Of a DNA stretch of 31,530 nucleotides, positions 1 through 7,828 are shown piece by piece. The notes below the pieces were generated by a model, which was not told the DNA's origin, did no database searches, and saw only the letters and a list, made by a program, of their open reading frames with translations. Each line of letters opens with the position of its first letter. Positions within the stretch are counted from its first letter, which is position 1. The stretch is taken from NCBI GenBank assembly GCA_013362835.1, contig JABFVJ010000080.1:1-31530 (forward strand), read 5' to 3'. This DNA comes from Nonomuraea sp. (GTDB lineage Bacteria; Actinomycetota; Actinomycetes; Streptosporangiales; Streptosporangiaceae). Both the position numbers and the translations under genes were made by a program.

Positions 1-949
<949 letters not shown>

Positions 950-957
950 CGTTCTCC

Positions 958-1488
958 TCAGGGCAGTTCGTCGGCCTCGACCTGGCCGATCGCCTTCTCG
1001 GTCCAGTCGAGCTGGGCCTGGAGCATGGCCTGGGTCAGGCGGAGGTTCTCGTCAAGGTGCCTCGGGGCGCCGTAGCGCTGTTTGGTGCCGTAGGCGTGTT
1101 CGATGGTCTCGATCTGCAGCCGCAGTTGCCGCATCCTGCCACGGAGCGCGTCGAGAATCTCCTGTTTTTCCAGCCGGTTCATGAACGTCAGCGCCACCTG
1201 GAACGGGTCGATGATCGGCCTGACCTCCGACCAGGACGCCATCAGCAACCGGTGGAACTCGAAGCGGCCGCTCTCGGTCAGCTCGTAGACGACCTTGCCG
1301 CCCTTGCCCGCCTCGACGACCGCGAGCAGGCCCTCGTCGGCCATCTTGCTCAGGCCGTGATAGATCGAGCCGAACGCGACGTTGGCCCAGCCGTCGGCGC
1401 CCATCATCTCCAGCCTCCGGCGTACGCCGTAGCCGTTCATGGGGCCTTCGAGCAGGGAACCGAGGATCAGGATGCGCATGGACGACAT
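958..1488 (-). CDS. PadR-family transcriptional regulator
   Basis: A 176-residue DNA-binding repressor of the PadR family. The N-terminal winged helix begins MRILILGSLLEGPMNGYGVRR and continues through GSIYHGLSKMADEGLL and the wing KGGKVVYELTESGR. The C-terminal half is helical (about 90-170) with many charged residues, as expected for the PadR dimerisation arm. The reading frame is open further upstream to a TTG at 1518, but that start would lie inside the operator. The ATG at 1488 is preferred because it falls just behind a predicted promoter; ATG 1479 is also possible. The gene lies 8 bp upstream of the ABC ATPase gene and is divergent from a short-chain dehydrogenase. PadR proteins beside DrrA-type exporters usually repress the exporter and themselves and respond to a toxic ligand; that role is inferred here. 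Confidence 0.9.
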   Translation of the reverse strand: MSSMRILILGSLLEGPMNGYGVRRRLEMMGADGWANVAFGSIYHGLSKMADEGLLAVVEAGKGGKVVYELTESGRFEFHRLLMASWSEVRPIIDPFQVALTFMNRLEKQEILDALRGRMRQLRLQIETIEHAYGTKQRYGAPRHLDENLRLTQAMLQAQLDWTEKAIGQVEADELP

Positions 1489-1490
1489 GC

Positions 1491-1516
1491 GCTCAAGTTT
1501 GTATTCAAATTTGAGC
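1491..1516. promoter_or_regulatory. Palindromic operator, probably PadR
   Basis: Two 11-base arms, GCTCAAGTTTG and CAAATTTGAGC, are separated by TATT and match at 10 of 11 positions. The palindrome lies in the 55-bp gap between the divergent padR and dehydrogenase genes and covers the padR -10 region. This is the expected place for an autoregulatory PadR site. The binding protein is inferred from position only. Confidence 0.65.
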
Positions 1517-1525
1517 AACTGTCAA
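1498..1525 (-). promoter_or_regulatory. Predicted padR promoter
   Basis: On the minus strand a perfect -35 hexamer TTGACA (1525-1520) is followed after 16 bases by TACAAA (1503-1498, 4 of 6 match to TATAAT). Transcription would start around 1490, almost at the ATG at 1488. The palindrome at 1491-1516 overlaps the spacer and -10, so bound repressor would block polymerase. Confidence 0.5.
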
Positions 1526-1530
1526 GGTCA

Positions 1531-1543
1531 TAAACTCGGCCGC
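1531..1543 (+). promoter_or_regulatory. Possible leaderless -10 element for the dehydrogenase
   Basis: TAAACT (1531-1536) fits the actinomycete -10 pattern TANNNT and stands 7 bases before the ATG at 1544. No ribosome-binding purine run precedes that ATG. Together these suggest a leaderless transcript starting at the start codon. Confidence 0.4.
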
Positions 1544-2230
1544 ATGACTGAACGACCAACCGCGCTGGTCACCGGCGCTTCCCGGGGCGTGGGCGAGGCC
1601 GTGGCGAGGGCGCTCGGCCCGACGCACCACGTCATCCTCGGCGGCAGGGACGAGCCCGCGCTCGCGAAGCTGGCCGCCGAGCTGCCCGACGCCCGGCCCT
1701 GGCCGGTCGAGCTGACCCGGGTCACCGAGGCCGACGTACGCGGCGTGGACCGGCTCGACCTGCTCGTCCACAGCGCGGGCATCGCCCTGCTCGGCAGGAT
1801 CGCCGACCAGACCGCCGGCGACTGGCGCACGACCATGGAGGTGAACGTCGTCGCGGTCGCCGAGCTGACCCGGCTGCTGCTGCCCGCGCTCCGGCGCGCC
1901 CGCGGCCACGTCGTCTGCGTCAACTCCGGCTCCGGCCAGCGGGCCAACCCGCAGTGGGGCGCGTACGCGGCCAGCAAGTTCGCCCTGCGCGCCTTCGCCG
2001 ACGCGCTGCGCCTGGAGGAGCCCGAGCTCAGGGTCACCACCGTCTACCCGGGCCGGGTGGCCACCGACATGCAGCGGAGCGTACGCGAGCAGGAGGGCGG
2101 CGACTTCGAGCCCGGCAAGTACCTGACGCCGGAGAGCGTCGCGCGGGCCCTGCTCGCCGCCGTCGAGGCCGGCCCCGACGCCCACCTCACCGAGCTGACC
2201 ATCCGGCCGAGCGCGGGGCCGCTCACCTGA
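1544..2230 (+). CDS. Short-chain dehydrogenase/reductase (SDR)
   Basis: A classical SDR oxidoreductase of 228 residues with a Rossmann fold that binds NAD(P)H. Visible motifs are the cofactor loop TGASRGVG (10-17), LVHSAG in place of the usual NNAG, the catalytic serine in VNSGSG (Ser128), and YAASK with Tyr141 and Lys145. The Ser-Tyr spacing of 13 residues is normal. The PGRVATDM segment after the active site is also typical. The frame is open upstream to 1439, but that would extend the protein through the padR operator, and the ATG at 1544 gives the standard SDR N-terminus. It is divergent from padR and may share its regulation. The substrate cannot be told; SDRs of this size act on many alcohols, ketones and sugars. 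Confidence 0.9.
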   Translation: MTERPTALVTGASRGVGEAVARALGPTHHVILGGRDEPALAKLAAELPDARPWPVELTRVTEADVRGVDRLDLLVHSAGIALLGRIADQTAGDWRTTMEVNVVAVAELTRLLLPALRRARGHVVCVNSGSGQRANPQWGAYAASKFALRAFADALRLEEPELRVTTVYPGRVATDMQRSVREQEGGDFEPGKYLTPESVARALLAAVEAGPDAHLTELTIRPSAGPLT

Positions 2231-2235
2231 GGCGC

Positions 2236-2251
2236 TGAATGGTTCCATTCA
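2236..2251. promoter_or_regulatory. Palindrome upstream of the hut operon
   Basis: Perfect 7-base arms TGAATGG and CCATTCA are separated by TT, in the 34-bp gap between the SDR stop codon and the first hut gene. It ends one base before the predicted -10 hexamer. This is a natural place for a repressor site controlling histidine degradation. No hut regulator gene is present in the window, so the binder is unknown. Confidence 0.45.
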
Positions 2252-2252
2252 C

Positions 2253-2264
2253 TACAGTGGACCC
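2253..2264 (+). promoter_or_regulatory. Possible leaderless promoter of the hut operon
   Basis: TACAGT (2253-2258) matches the -10 pattern TANNNT and is followed by exactly 6 bases and the ATG at 2265, so transcription would begin at or next to the start codon. The same TACAGT-N6-ATG arrangement is found at the tetR gene start at 7749. No convincing -35 is visible. Confidence 0.4.
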
Positions 2265-3536
2265 ATGCTTGAACCACTCGCGCAGACAGGACGAGATCCC
2301 CGCACCGGCGGCTACGTCAGAGACGCCTGGTCGGCCGAGGACATGGAGCTACGCGGGTGGTTCGCGGGCGAGGCCGCGCGCCGCGGGCTCGACCTGCGGG
2401 AAGACCGCAACGGCAACCTGTGGGCCTGGTGGGGCGACCCCTCGCGCCGCCCCGGCGTGGTGACCGGCAGCCACCTCGACTCGGTGCGGCAGGGCGGCGC
2501 CTACGACGGCCCGCTCGGCGTGGTCTCCGCCTTCGCCGCCCTCGACCTGCTGCGCGAGCGCGGCGTCACGCCCGGCAGGCCCGTCGGCGTCGCCTGCTTC
2601 ACCGACGAGGAGGGCGCCAGGTTCGGGATGCCGTGCATGGGCTCCCGGCTGCTCACCGGCGCGCTCTCCCCGGAACGCGCCCTCGCCCTCACCGACGACG
2701 ACGGCGACACCCTCGCCGACGTCATGTCGCGGGCCGGCCGCAAGCCGGAGGCGGTCGGACGCGACGCCGAGACCCTGGCCACCGTCGGCGTGTTCGTCGA
2801 GCTCCACGTCGAGCAGGGCCGCGCCCTCGTCCACGAGGGCCGGCCGGTGGGCGTGGCGAGCACGATCTGGCCCCACGGGCGGTGGCGGTTCGACTTCGCC
2901 GGCCGGGCCGACCACGCGGGCACCACCCGGCTCGCCGACCGCGACGACCCGATGTTGCCCTTCGCCCGCATGGTGCTGGCCGCCCGCGAGGCCGCCGACC
3001 GCCACGGCGTGGTCGCCACGGTCGGCAAGACCCGCGTCTCGCCCGGCAACGCCAACGCGATCCCCGGCCGGGTGTCGGCCTGGCTCGACGCGCGCGGGGC
3101 GAGCGAAAGCGCCGTCCGCGCCCTGGTCGAGGAGCTGTCCGCCGGAACGGCCGCCGACGGCGACGACGCGCGGATCGCCGCCGACGGCGAGGGCGCGCGG
3201 ATCGTGGCGGACGGCGGGGGCGCGCGGATCGTGGCCGACGGCGAGCGCGTGCGCTTTTCCGTGCGCGAGGAGTCGTGGACGCCCGAGGTCGCCTTCGACA
3301 CCGCCCTGAGAGACCGGCTGGCCCGCGTGGCGGGCGGCGACACGCCCGCGCCGATCCTGCCCACGGGAGCGGGCCACGACGCCGGAATCCTCGCCACAGC
3401 CGGGATCCCGAGCGCGATGTTGTTCGTACGCAACCCCACCGGCGTGTCCCATTCCCCCGAGGAGCACGCCGACCAGGCAGACTGCCATGCGGGAGTGGTG
3501 GCACTCGCGGACGTGCTGGAGGATCTGTGTCGCTGA
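2265..3536 (+). CDS. M20-family N-carbamoyl/N-formyl amino-acid amidohydrolase (allantoate amidohydrolase-like), first gene of the hut operon
   Basis: A 423-residue metallopeptidase-fold amidohydrolase of the allantoate amidohydrolase / N-carbamoyl-L-amino-acid hydrolase group. Dinuclear metal ligands are recognisable as His70 in TGSHLDSV, Asp81 in YDGPLGV, Glu116 in TDEEGARF, His181 in ELHVEQG and His396 in GVSHSPEE. It overlaps hutF by 10 bp, so it is the first gene of the hut operon. HutF releases N-formyl-L-glutamate, and no classic hutG is in the window. The likely job is therefore removal of the formyl group to give glutamate and formate; this is inferred from context. The alternative is true allantoate hydrolysis, but no purine-degradation gene is nearby. 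A four-unit 9-residue repeat (residues 297-332) lies between the dimerisation (lid) domain and the C-terminal catalytic part and is unusual for the family. Confidence 0.88.
   Translation: MLEPLAQTGRDPRTGGYVRDAWSAEDMELRGWFAGEAARRGLDLREDRNGNLWAWWGDPSRRPGVVTGSHLDSVRQGGAYDGPLGVVSAFAALDLLRERGVTPGRPVGVACFTDEEGARFGMPCMGSRLLTGALSPERALALTDDDGDTLADVMSRAGRKPEAVGRDAETLATVGVFVELHVEQGRALVHEGRPVGVASTIWPHGRWRFDFAGRADHAGTTRLADRDDPMLPFARMVLAAREAADRHGVVATVGKTRVSPGNANAIPGRVSAWLDARGASESAVRALVEELSAGTAADGDDARIAADGEGARIVADGGGARIVADGERVRFSVREESWTPEVAFDTALRDRLARVAGGDTPAPILPTGAGHDAGILATAGIPSAMLFVRNPTGVSHSPEEHADQADCHAGVVALADVLEDLCR
3153..3260 (+). repeat. Four tandem 27-bp in-frame repeats inside the M20 gene
   Basis: Units at 3153-3179, 3180-3206, 3207-3233 and 3234-3260 encode [27 protein letters not shown] and ADGERVRFS. 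The first three are close copies; the last is diverged and runs back into the normal fold ([10 protein letters not shown]). The array keeps the reading frame, so it is probably a local expansion by replication slippage, giving a polar surface loop. Confidence 0.85.
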
Positions 3537-4849
3537 CCTACTGGTGCGAGCAGGCCTGGTTGCCCGACGGCGTCGCCGACGGCGTCCTCGTCGAGGTCGA
3601 AGGCGCCAAGATCGCCAGGATCGGCCGGGGCGAGCCCGGCTCGGCCGTACGCCTGGCGGGGCTGACCATCCCCGGCCTGGCCAACGCCCACTCCCACGCC
3701 TTCCACCGCGCGCTGCGCGGCACCACGCAGCGCGGCAAGGGCGACTTCTGGACCTGGCGCGACCAGATGTACGAGGTGGCCGACAGACTCGACCCCGGCA
3801 CCTACCTCCAGCTCGCGCGGGCCGTCTACGCCGAGATGGCGCTCGCCGGGGTGACCTGCGTGGGCGAGTTCCACTACCTGCACCACCAGCCGGGCGGGCG
3901 GCCGTACGAGGACAGGAACGAGATGAGCCACGCGCTCGTCCAGGCCGCGCGCGAGGCCGGGCTGCGCATCGCGCTGCTCGACACCTGCTACATGTCCGGC
4001 GGCATCGGCGTGCCGCTGTCGGGCCCGCAGCTGCGCTTCAGCGACGGCGACGCCGAGCGCTGGGCGGCCAGGGCCGACGACCTCGCCGCCGCCTACGAGG
4101 GCCAGGCCGACGTGGAGATCGGGGCCGCCATCCACTCGGTGCGCGCGGTGCCGCCCGACCAGATGCCGGTGGTGGCCGAGTTCTCCCACCGGCACGCCGG
4201 GCCCCTGCACGTGCACGTCTCCGAGCAGCGCGCCGAGAACGCGGCCTGCGCCGAGATGTACGCAGCCACGCCCGTCCAGCTCCTGCACGAGCGCGGCGTG
4301 CTCGGCCCGCGCTCGACCGCCGTGCACGCCACCCACCTGACCGACTCCGACATCGAGCTGCTCGGCCAGTCGGGCACCTACATGTGCATGTGCCCCACCA
4401 CCGAGCGCGACCTCGCCGACGGCGTCGGCCCGGCCCGCGCGGCGGCCGACCGGGGCACGCCGATCACGCTCGGCTCCGACAGCCACGCCGTGATCGACCT
4501 GTTCGAGGAGGCCCGCGCGGTCGAGCTGGACGAACGCCTGTCCAGCGAGCGCCGCGGCCACTGGAGCGCCGCCGACCTGCTCACCGCCGCCACGGGCGCC
4601 GGTCAGACCTCGCTCGGCTTCCCCGACGCGGGCCGGCTCATGCCCGGCGCGTGGGCCGACCTCGTGTCCGTACGCCTCGACTCGGTGCGTACGGCGGGCA
4701 CCGGCGGGCTGGAGGCCGTGGTGTTCGCGGCCACGGCGGCCGACGTGCACTCGGTGATCTCGGGAGGGCGCAGGGTGGTCGCGGAGGGCCGCCACGAACT
4801 GGGCGACGTCGGATCCATGCTCGCCGAAGCGATAGGAAAAGTGCGATGA
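3527..4849 (+). CDS. hutF: Formimidoylglutamate deiminase
   Basis: HutF hydrolyses N-formimidoyl-L-glutamate to N-formyl-L-glutamate and ammonia in the five-step histidine degradation route. The 440-residue protein is an amidohydrolase-superfamily barrel. Metal-site motifs are His55 and His57 in NAHSHAFHR, His228/His230 in HVHVSEQ, His267/His270 in HATHL, and Asp318 with His320 in LGSDSH. The [11 protein letters not shown] and [13 protein letters not shown] segments are typical of HutF rather than of guanine or cytosine deaminases. The GTG at 3527 is chosen because GGAGGA stands 3 bases before it and the N-terminus fits; the gene overlaps the M20 stop by 10 bp. Its stop overlaps the hutI start (ATGA), so translation is probably coupled. 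The upstream enzymes HutH and HutU are not in the window. Confidence 0.94.
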   Translation: MSLTYWCEQAWLPDGVADGVLVEVEGAKIARIGRGEPGSAVRLAGLTIPGLANAHSHAFHRALRGTTQRGKGDFWTWRDQMYEVADRLDPGTYLQLARAVYAEMALAGVTCVGEFHYLHHQPGGRPYEDRNEMSHALVQAAREAGLRIALLDTCYMSGGIGVPLSGPQLRFSDGDAERWAARADDLAAAYEGQADVEIGAAIHSVRAVPPDQMPVVAEFSHRHAGPLHVHVSEQRAENAACAEMYAATPVQLLHERGVLGPRSTAVHATHLTDSDIELLGQSGTYMCMCPTTERDLADGVGPARAAADRGTPITLGSDSHAVIDLFEEARAVELDERLSSERRGHWSAADLLTAATGAGQTSLGFPDAGRLMPGAWADLVSVRLDSVRTAGTGGLEAVVFAATAADVHSVISGGRRVVAEGRHELGDVGSMLAEAIGKVR

Positions 4850-5988
4850 CCACGCTGATCGACGGGATCGGGCTGCTCTACACGGGCGACCCCGAACGCG
4901 AGGAGATCACCGACGCGGCCCTGGTCGTCGAGGACGGCCTGGTGGCCTGGACGGGCCCCGCCGCCCAGGCGCCCGACGCCGACGAACGCGTGCACGTCGG
5001 CGGCAGGGCGGTGCTGCCGGGGTTCGTCGACAGCCACGCCCACCTGGTGTTCGCCGGTGACCGTACGGCCGAGTTCCAGGCCCGCATGTCGGGGCGGCCG
5101 TACACGGGAGGGGGCATCAGGACCACGGTCGCCGCCACCCGCGCCGCGACCGACGCCGACCTCGCCACCCACGCCCGCGCCCTGGTCGACGAGATGCTCG
5201 CCCAGGGCACCACCACCGTCGAGATCAAGAGCGGCTACGGGCTCTCCGTCGAGCACGAGCGCCGCTGCCTGGAGATCGCCACCACCCTCACCGACGAGAC
5301 CACCTACCTCGGCGCGCACGTGGTGCCCGAGGGCGCCGACGCCGACGACTACGTACGCCTGGTTGCGGGCGAGATGCTCGACGCCTGCGCTCCCTACGCC
5401 AAATGGGTGGACGTCTTCTGCGAGCGCGGCGCGTTCGACGGCGACCAGACCAGGGAGATCCTGTCCGCCGGGCTCAAGGCCGGGCTGCAGGCCCGCGTGC
5501 ACGCCAACCAGCTCACCGAGGGGCCCGGCGTCCGCATCGCCTGCGAGCTGGGCGCGGCCTCGGCCGACCACTGCACCCACCTGTCGGCGGCCGACGTCGA
5601 CGCGCTCGCCTCCAGCGAGACGGTGGCGACGCTGCTGCCGGGGGCCGAGTTCTCGACGCGCTCGCCCTACCCCGACGCGCGGCGGCTGCTCGACGCGGGC
5701 GTCACGGTCGCGCTGGCCACCGACTGCAACCCGGGCTCGTCGTTCACCTCGTCGATGCCGTTCTGCGTGGCGCTGGCCGTGCGCGAGATGGGGATGACGC
5801 CGCTGGAGGCCGTGCGCGCGGCGACCTTCGGCGGGGCCCGCGCGCTGCGGCGCACGGACGTAGGGTGGTTGCGGCAGGGAACGCGCGCCGACCTGGTCGT
5901 GCTCGACGCCCCCTCCTACGTGCATCTGGCGTACCGACCCGGTGTTCCCCTCGTTCACCAGGTGTTTCAGGGCGGTCTCCTCCTTTAG
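4846..5988 (+). CDS. hutI: Imidazolonepropionase
   Basis: HutI opens the ring of 4-imidazolone-5-propanoate to give N-formimidoyl-L-glutamate, the substrate of HutF. The 380-residue amidohydrolase shows His64/His66 in [13 protein letters not shown], Tyr131 in IKSGYGLS (substrate-binding region), the metal ligand His219 in HANQL, a second histidine motif DHCTHL, and Asp293 in ATDCNPG. Length is slightly shorter than the usual 400-410 residues, mainly at the N-terminus. The ATG overlaps the hutF stop by 4 bp. The three-gene order amidohydrolase-hutF-hutI covers the lower pathway from imidazolonepropionate to glutamate if the first enzyme is the deformylase. Confidence 0.95.
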   Translation: MTTLIDGIGLLYTGDPEREEITDAALVVEDGLVAWTGPAAQAPDADERVHVGGRAVLPGFVDSHAHLVFAGDRTAEFQARMSGRPYTGGGIRTTVAATRAATDADLATHARALVDEMLAQGTTTVEIKSGYGLSVEHERRCLEIATTLTDETTYLGAHVVPEGADADDYVRLVAGEMLDACAPYAKWVDVFCERGAFDGDQTREILSAGLKAGLQARVHANQLTEGPGVRIACELGAASADHCTHLSAADVDALASSETVATLLPGAEFSTRSPYPDARRLLDAGVTVALATDCNPGSSFTSSMPFCVALAVREMGMTPLEAVRAATFGGARALRRTDVGWLRQGTRADLVVLDAPSYVHLAYRPGVPLVHQVFQGGLLL

Positions 5989-5993
5989 GAGGA
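5978..5993 (+). terminator. Short hairpin at the end of hutI (weak terminator candidate)
   Basis: TCCTCC pairs with GGAGGA around a TTTA loop, and the hutI stop codon sits in the loop and right arm. There is no T-run after it, so it may be only a weak terminator or a processing signal before the sigma-factor gene. Confidence 0.3.
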
Positions 5994-6041
5994 CATCCAA
6001 GACCCTCCCTCGGGCGTAGCTGTTTAGGGAATCTTTGCTTC

Positions 6042-6066
6042 TGGCCGGACGTTGGCCGGATATAGA
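6042..6066 (+). promoter_or_regulatory. Direct repeat and possible -10 before the sigma-factor gene
   Basis: The 8-mer TGGCCGGA occurs at 6042-6049 and 6053-6060, one helical turn (11 bp) apart. It is followed at once by TATAGA (6061-6066), a fair -10 hexamer. The repeat occupies the place of the spacer and -35, as expected for an activator or repressor site. The gene start at 6095 has a GAGG ribosome site, so a leader of about 20 bases is predicted. Confidence 0.35.
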
Positions 6067-6094
6067 ACGCAGCTGCGGAACGAGGTGCCTGGGG

Positions 6095-7036
6095 ATGGCA
6101 AGGCCTACGGGGAGTCGCACGCAGGAGCAGCACGTCGCCGAGCGCGACCTGCTGGGGACGTATCTGGCCGAGATCGGCCGGGTCCCGCTGCTCACGGCGG
6201 AGGAAGAGGTGGAGCTCGCCAAGCGGATCGAGGCGGGCCTGTTCGCCGAGCAGCTTCTTGACAGCGGAGGCTCCGAGCCGCGGATCGGGGACGCGGCCGA
6301 CGAGGAGCTGGAGCGCCTGGCCGTCTCGGGCCAGCGCGCGAAGGACGAGTTCATCCAGGCCAACCTGCGCCTGGTGGTGGCGGTGGCCAGGAAATACTCG
6401 GGGCGGGGCATGCCGCTCATCGACCTGGTCCAGGAGGGGAACCTGGGCCTGGTGCGGGCGGTGGAGAAGTTCGACTACCGGCGGGGCTACAAGTTCTCCA
6501 CGTACGCGACGTGGTGGATCAGGCAGTCGGTGGGGCGGGCGATCCACGAGCAGGCCCGTCCGGTGCGGCTGCCCACGCACGCGGGCGAGCAGATGACGAG
6601 GCTGATGCGGGTCCGCCGTGACATGCTCGCCGAGTTCGACGCCGAGCCCACCGACGACGACCTCGCCGCGATTCTCGAGCTGCCGATCGAGCGGGTGCGC
6701 GAGCTGCGCCGCTGGGCGTCCGACCCGGTGTCGCTGCAGCTCGGCGTGGGCGACGAGGACGAGACCGAGCTCGGTGACATGATCGCCGACGAGACCTGGG
6801 CCGACCCCGAGCAGCAGGCCATCGACATCCTGGAGCGCGAGCGGCTCGACCAGTGGCTCACCGGCCTGGAGGTCGACACCAGCGAGATGCTGCGGTGGCG
6901 CTACGGGCTGGTCGACGGGCGCGAGCACACGCTGACCGAGGTGGGGGAGCGCTACGGCATCGGCCGCGACCGCGCCCGCCGCATCGAACGCGACGCCCTG
7001 GCCCGCCTCCGCCGCATGGCCAACGCCGCCGCCTGA
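6095..7036 (+). CDS. Group-2 sigma-70 family RNA polymerase sigma factor (Hrd-like)
   Basis: A 313-residue primary-like sigma factor that directs RNA polymerase to promoters with near-standard -35/-10 elements. Region 1.2 reads ERDLLGTYLAEIGRVPLLTAEEEVELAKRI. Region 2 contains NLRLVVAVARKYSGRGMPLIDLVQEGNLGLVRAVEKFDYRRG, and the -10 recognition helix follows in FSTYATWWIRQSVGRAI (about 133-149). Region 3 follows, then region 4.2 TLTEVGERYGIGRDRARRIERDALARLRR. The long region 1.1 of the housekeeping sigma is absent, so this is a non-essential group-2 paralogue. The recognition helix of region 4.2 has GRDRARRIE where RERIRQIE is usual, which could shift -35 preference. The ATG at 6095 is chosen over an upstream frame opening at 6035 because GAGG precedes it by 9 bases and the protein then starts just before region 1.2. 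Confidence 0.9.
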   Translation: MARPTGSRTQEQHVAERDLLGTYLAEIGRVPLLTAEEEVELAKRIEAGLFAEQLLDSGGSEPRIGDAADEELERLAVSGQRAKDEFIQANLRLVVAVARKYSGRGMPLIDLVQEGNLGLVRAVEKFDYRRGYKFSTYATWWIRQSVGRAIHEQARPVRLPTHAGEQMTRLMRVRRDMLAEFDAEPTDDDLAAILELPIERVRELRRWASDPVSLQLGVGDEDETELGDMIADETWADPEQQAIDILERERLDQWLTGLEVDTSEMLRWRYGLVDGREHTLTEVGERYGIGRDRARRIERDALARLRRMANAAA

Positions 7037-7055
7037 CAAACACTCCGCCACCGCA

Positions 7056-7084
7056 CCGGGCGCCCGCTCAGACGCGGCGCCCGG
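7056..7084. terminator. Strong hairpin between convergent sigma and tetR genes
   Basis: A perfect 9-bp stem CCGGGCGCC / GGCGCCCGG with an 11-base loop lies 20 bp after the sigma-factor stop codon. There is no T-run, which is common for actinomycete terminators. It probably ends the sigma-factor transcript and could work from both sides. Confidence 0.6.
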
Positions 7085-7090
7085 CGCTGT

Positions 7091-7138
7091 GCGCGTCCGC
7101 TGTGATGCGCGTCCGGCGTGATGCGCGTCCGCTGTGAT
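7091..7138. repeat. Three tandem 16-bp repeats
   Basis: Three head-to-tail copies of GCGCGTCCGCTGTGAT (7091-7106, 7107-7122, 7123-7138) fill the gap between two convergent genes. The middle copy differs at two bases (GC for CT at positions 10-11). A degenerate partial unit precedes the array. No open frame uses it. Confidence 0.85.
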
Positions 7139-7146
7139 GCGGTACG

Positions 7147-7168
7147 CCTCCCCGCGCGCGGCGGGAGG
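7147..7168 (-). terminator. Hairpin downstream of tetR
   Basis: CCTCCC and GGGAGG pair around a 10-base GC-rich loop, 14 bp beyond the stop codon of the minus-strand tetR gene. It is a plausible terminator for tetR. The surrounding bases allow alternative pairing, so the exact stem is uncertain. Confidence 0.4.
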
Positions 7169-7182
7169 GGCGCGCGCCCGGT

Positions 7183-7749
7183 CTACGCGGTGAGCACGCG
7201 GCGCAGGAACTCCTCGACCGCCGCCTCGGCGACCTTCGTGTCGCCGCCCCGCGCGACCAGCAGGGCGCTCTCGTTGACGGCGGCCAGCAGCATGTGGGCG
7301 TGCAGGTCGACGAACTCGGCCGGCACCGCGCCCGACGCCTGCAGGGCCGCCTTGAGCATGCCGAACGAATAACGCTCCTCCATCGCCCGCCACCGCTCCC
7401 ACCCCAGCACCGCGGGCGCGTCGATGAGCACGATGCGCCGGATCACCGGGTCGCCCGCCAGCCTGATCCACGCCAGCGCGCCCGCCCGCAGCGCCGCCGC
7501 CGGATCGTCGATCCCGCGTACGGCCTGCGCGATCTTGACCCCGATGGCCGACTCCGTGGCCTCCAGCACCGCCTCGAACAGCGCGTCCTTGCCCGCGTAG
7601 TGGTGGTAGAGCGCCCCCCGGCTGAGCCCCGACTCCTGCAGCACGGTCTCGATCGAGGTGTCGTCGTAGCCCCGCTCGGCGAACAGCCGCGTCGCGATGC
7701 CGAGGACCTTGTCGCGAGTGGCCGCACCACGCTCCGCCTTGAGGTTCAT
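7183..7749 (-). CDS. TetR-family repressor divergent from an alpha/beta hydrolase
   Basis: A 188-residue TetR/AcrR-type regulator. The N-terminal helix-turn-helix reads TRDKVLGIATRLFAERGYDDTSIETVLQESGLSRGALYHHYAGKDALFEAV (about 10-60). The rest is the helical ligand-binding and dimer domain. The frame is open upstream to 7839, but this would run through both operators; ATG 7749 gives the normal TetR N-terminus. TACAGT lies 6 bases before the ATG, so the mRNA may be leaderless, although a G-run there could also act as a weak ribosome site. The gene faces an alpha/beta hydrolase across two palindromes and is the likely repressor of both. The ligand is unknown but may be the hydrolase substrate. 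Confidence 0.92.
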   Translation of the reverse strand: MNLKAERGAATRDKVLGIATRLFAERGYDDTSIETVLQESGLSRGALYHHYAGKDALFEAVLEATESAIGVKIAQAVRGIDDPAAALRAGALAWIRLAGDPVIRRIVLIDAPAVLGWERWRAMEERYSFGMLKAALQASGAVPAEFVDLHAHMLLAAVNESALLVARGGDTKVAEAAVEEFLRRVLTA

Positions 7750-7755
7750 GCCCCC

Positions 7756-7761
7756 ACTGTA
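7756..7761 (-). promoter_or_regulatory. Predicted -10 of tetR, leaderless spacing
   Basis: TACAGT on the minus strand is followed by 6 bases and the ATG at 7749. It is the same hexamer and spacing as before the hut operon. A weak -35, TTACCG, lies 18 bases further up and is part of the first operator. Confidence 0.4.
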
Positions 7762-7766
7762 GACAA

Positions 7767-7783
7767 ACCGACCATCAGTCGGT
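7767..7783. promoter_or_regulatory. TetR operator 1
   Basis: Arms ACCGAC and GTCGGT are separated by 5 bases. They are the same half-sites as in operator 2, with a longer spacer. The site overlaps the predicted tetR promoter and probably serves autoregulation. Confidence 0.65.
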
Positions 7784-7791
7784 AATTTCAT

Positions 7792-7808
7792 AGACCGACA
7801 GTCGGTCT
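7792..7808. promoter_or_regulatory. TetR operator 2
   Basis: A perfect 17-bp palindrome with arms AGACCGAC and GTCGGTCT around a central A. It lies immediately before TGTAAT (7808-7813), a 5 of 6 match to a -10 hexamer for the divergent hydrolase gene, and so occupies the promoter spacer. Binding would block hydrolase transcription. Confidence 0.75.
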
Positions 7809-7813
7809 GTAAT
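7808..7813 (+). promoter_or_regulatory. Predicted -10 of the alpha/beta hydrolase gene
   Basis: TGTAAT matches TATAAT at 5 of 6 bases. A poor -35, ATTTCA, lies 17 bases upstream. The predicted transcript start, about 7820, falls at or inside the purine run AGAGGGG (7816-7822), so how much of that ribosome site is kept is uncertain. Confidence 0.4.
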
Positions 7814-7828
7814 CCAGAGGGGACGACC

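Noticed and set aside
2265..3536. Evidence for a purine (allantoin) degradation cluster
   Set aside because: The M20 enzyme resembles allantoate amidohydrolase, but its neighbours are hutF and hutI and no other allantoin gene is present.
2501..4795. 764-residue open frame on the minus strand across the hut genes
   Set aside because: It is antisense to three overlapping genes with clear catalytic motifs; its translation is Gly/Ala/Arg/His-rich with no domain. Long antisense frames are normal at this GC content.
5978..5993. Riboswitch or attenuator before the sigma-factor gene
   Set aside because: The stem is only 6 bp, overlaps the hutI stop codon and has no alternative partner or leader peptide; kept only as a weak terminator candidate.
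7091..7138. Tandem 16-bp repeats as a CRISPR array
   Set aside because: The units abut with no spacers, and no cas gene is present.
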